A stretch of DNA of 13,177 nucleotides from an uncultured Bacteroidota bacterium (GTDB lineage: Bacteria > Bacteroidota > Bacteroidia > B-17B0 > Aurantibacillaceae), in contig CAIXZI010000492.1 in the NCBI GenBank assembly GCA_903923915.1, forward strand, positions 1-13,177, written 5' to 3'. The position numbers and the translations under genes are program-made. This document shows positions 11,830 to 13,177 of this stretch, in pieces. Position 1 is the stretch's first letter, and each line of letters begins with the position of its first letter. Below the pieces are notes generated by a model. It did not search any database, had not been told where the DNA came from, and saw nothing but the letters and a program-made list of their open reading frames with translations.

Positions 11830-13177
11830 TTAATCGTTTAACTTAAGTACAGCCATAAACGCGCTTTGCGGAATTTCTACACTACCAACCTGCTTCATTT
11901 TCTTTTTACCTTCTTTTTGCTTTTCAAGTAGTTTACGTTTACGCGAGATATCTCCACCATAACATTTTGCGGTAACATCTTTACGAATGGCACGTATAGT
12001 TTCTCTCGAAATAATTTTTGCCCCAATAGCAGCCTGGATAGGTATCTCGAACTGTTGACGCGGAATTAATTCTTTTAATTTCTCGCAGATTTTTTTACCA
12101 AACTCGTGTGCATTGGTTCTGTGAATTAAGGCAGAAAGAGCATCCACGGGTTCGCTATTCAATAAAATATCAAGTTTCACTAAATCAGAAGTACGCATAC
12201 CAATACGATGATAATCGAAGGAAGCGTATCCTTTGGAAATAGATTTTAAACGATCGTAAAAATCAAATACAATCTCGCCCAAAGGCATTTCAAAAAGAAG
12301 TTCAACTCTTTCTGCAGTCAGGTAATTCTGCCCAATAATTTGTCCGCGTTTTTCAATACACAAACTCATTACAGGCCCAATAAACTCAGATTTTGTAATA
12401 ATGGCAGCTTTAATATAAGGTTCTTCGATGTAATCAATTCGTCCCGGATCGGGTAAATCGCTTGGGTTATTTACAATAACCATATCGCCGCTAGTTAAGT
12501 ATGCAATGTAAGATACGTTGGGAACGGTTGTAATAACCGTCATGTTAAACTCGCGCTCTAAGCGCTCTTGCACAATTTCCATATGCAACATACCTAAGAA
12601 ACCGCAACGGAAGCCGAAGCCAAGCGCAGCCGAGCTTTCAGGCTCCCAAGTAAGCGAAGCATCGTTTAACTGCAATTTTTCCATGCTATAACGAAGCTCT
12701 TCGTATTCGTCGGTATCAACAGGATAAATACCGGCAAATACCATTGGTTTCACGTCTTCAAAACCTTTTATACCTTCTGCGCAAGGGTTTGCAACATTGG
12801 TAATTGTATCACCAACTTTTACTTCTTTTGCTTCTTTAATTCCGGAAATGATATAGCCCACATCTCCCGTCAATACTTTATCTCGCGGCTCTTGCTTTAA
12901 ACGTAACACGCCAATTTCATCAGCATTATATTCGCTGCCTGTATTTACAAAACGTACTTTATCTCCTTTTTTAATGGAGCCATTATAGATACGGAAGTAT
13001 GCAATAATTCCTCTGAAAGAATTAAATACAGAATCGAAAATTAGGGCTTGTAAGGGTGCGTTTTCATCTCCTTTTGGAGCAGGAATACGATGCACAATTT
13101 GCTCTAAAATTTCGAGTACACCCATACCGGTTTTACCCGAGGCAGCCATAATTTCATCACGATCGCAACCTAATAAA
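11830..13177 (-). CDS. lepA: Elongation factor 4 (LepA), 5' end beyond the window
   Basis: LepA is a ribosome-associated translational GTPase that can back-translocate stalled ribosomes or aid initiation and assembly. The visible 448 codons cover domain II onward. They start [20 protein letters not shown], which ends the G domain, followed by [20 protein letters not shown] and the domain III/V-like core with [21 protein letters not shown]. The family-specific C-terminal domain follows, with [20 protein letters not shown] and [13 protein letters not shown]. About 150 N-terminal residues, including the G1-G4 GTP-binding motifs, lie past the right edge. The Met at 13149 is internal, not the real start. 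Gene and reading frame are intact as far as visible. Confidence 0.97.
   Translation of the reverse strand, partial: LLGCDRDEIMAASGKTGMGVLEILEQIVHRIPAPKGDENAPLQALIFDSVFNSFRGIIAYFRIYNGSIKKGDKVRFVNTGSEYNADEIGVLRLKQEPRDKVLTGDVGYIISGIKEAKEVKVGDTITNVANPCAEGIKGFEDVKPMVFAGIYPVDTDEYEELRYSMEKLQLNDASLTWEPESSAALGFGFRCGFLGMLHMEIVQERLEREFNMTVITTVPNVSYIAYLTSGDMVIVNNPSDLPDPGRIDYIEEPYIKAAIITKSEFIGPVMSLCIEKRGQIIGQNYLTAERVELLFEMPLGEIVFDFYDRLKSISKGYASFDYHRIGMRTSDLVKLDILLNSEPVDALSALIHRTNAHEFGKKICEKLKELIPRQQFEIPIQAAIGAKIISRETIRAIRKDVTAKCYGGDISRKRKLLEKQKEGKKKMKQVGSVEIPQSAFMAVLKLND

Overview
The window looks like chromosomal DNA of a member of the Bacteroidota. The reasons are a protein with a C-terminal type IX secretion (T9SS) sorting domain, a DUF6089-type outer-membrane barrel, signal peptides ending in ..Q, promoter-like TAnnTTTG boxes close to several start codons, and little use of Shine-Dalgarno sequences. 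I cannot name the genus from sequence alone.

Region 1 (about 19-5412) is a compact integrated element of about 5.4 kb inserted at the 3' end of a tRNA-Arg(ACG) gene. A 15-bp direct repeat, GTGGTCTTGTAGGGA, lies at 19-33 and again at 5398-5412, where it covers the tRNA 3' end. Just inside both ends lie TGGACTAA motifs spaced exactly 11 bp apart (three on the left, two on the right), which fit arm-type integrase sites. Rightward genes are a tyrosine recombinase, an unrecognised 254-aa protein, a small excisionase-like HTH protein, a possible 55-aa protein, a phage gene II/X-like rolling-circle replication initiator and an 89-aa GRPKG-type phage-associated protein. A secreted TPR protein is read leftward, divergently from an Xre-type repressor whose start codon lies in a perfect 7-bp inverted repeat. 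I see no capsid, Zot-like ATPase, relaxase or known defence gene. The element therefore resembles an integrated rolling-circle plasmid or phage satellite with one cargo gene.

Region 2 (5399-6977) holds the tRNA-Arg gene with its own promoter, then dapD (lysine/diaminopimelate synthesis), a structured intergenic repeat-like block, and a low-molecular-weight protein tyrosine phosphatase gene.

Region 3 (6983-10887, all leftward) reads, in transcription order: a short aldehyde-dehydrogenase-like gene that lacks the catalytic half, the ribosomal protein genes rpmI and rplT with no infC in front and a hairpin-rich 119-nt spacer between them, a strong terminator, a T9SS-secreted amidotransferase-fold-like protein, and the DUF6089 barrel protein.

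Region 4 (11066-13177, leftward) holds a small secreted protein of unknown role and the 3' three quarters of lepA (elongation factor 4), which runs off the right edge. No gene-free stretch exceeds 300 bases. The longest are 1-209 (element end, integrase sites and int promoter), 11609-11829 and 10888-11065. The last of these holds only the ALDH-like gene's promoter-like box at its left end; I see nothing else in it.
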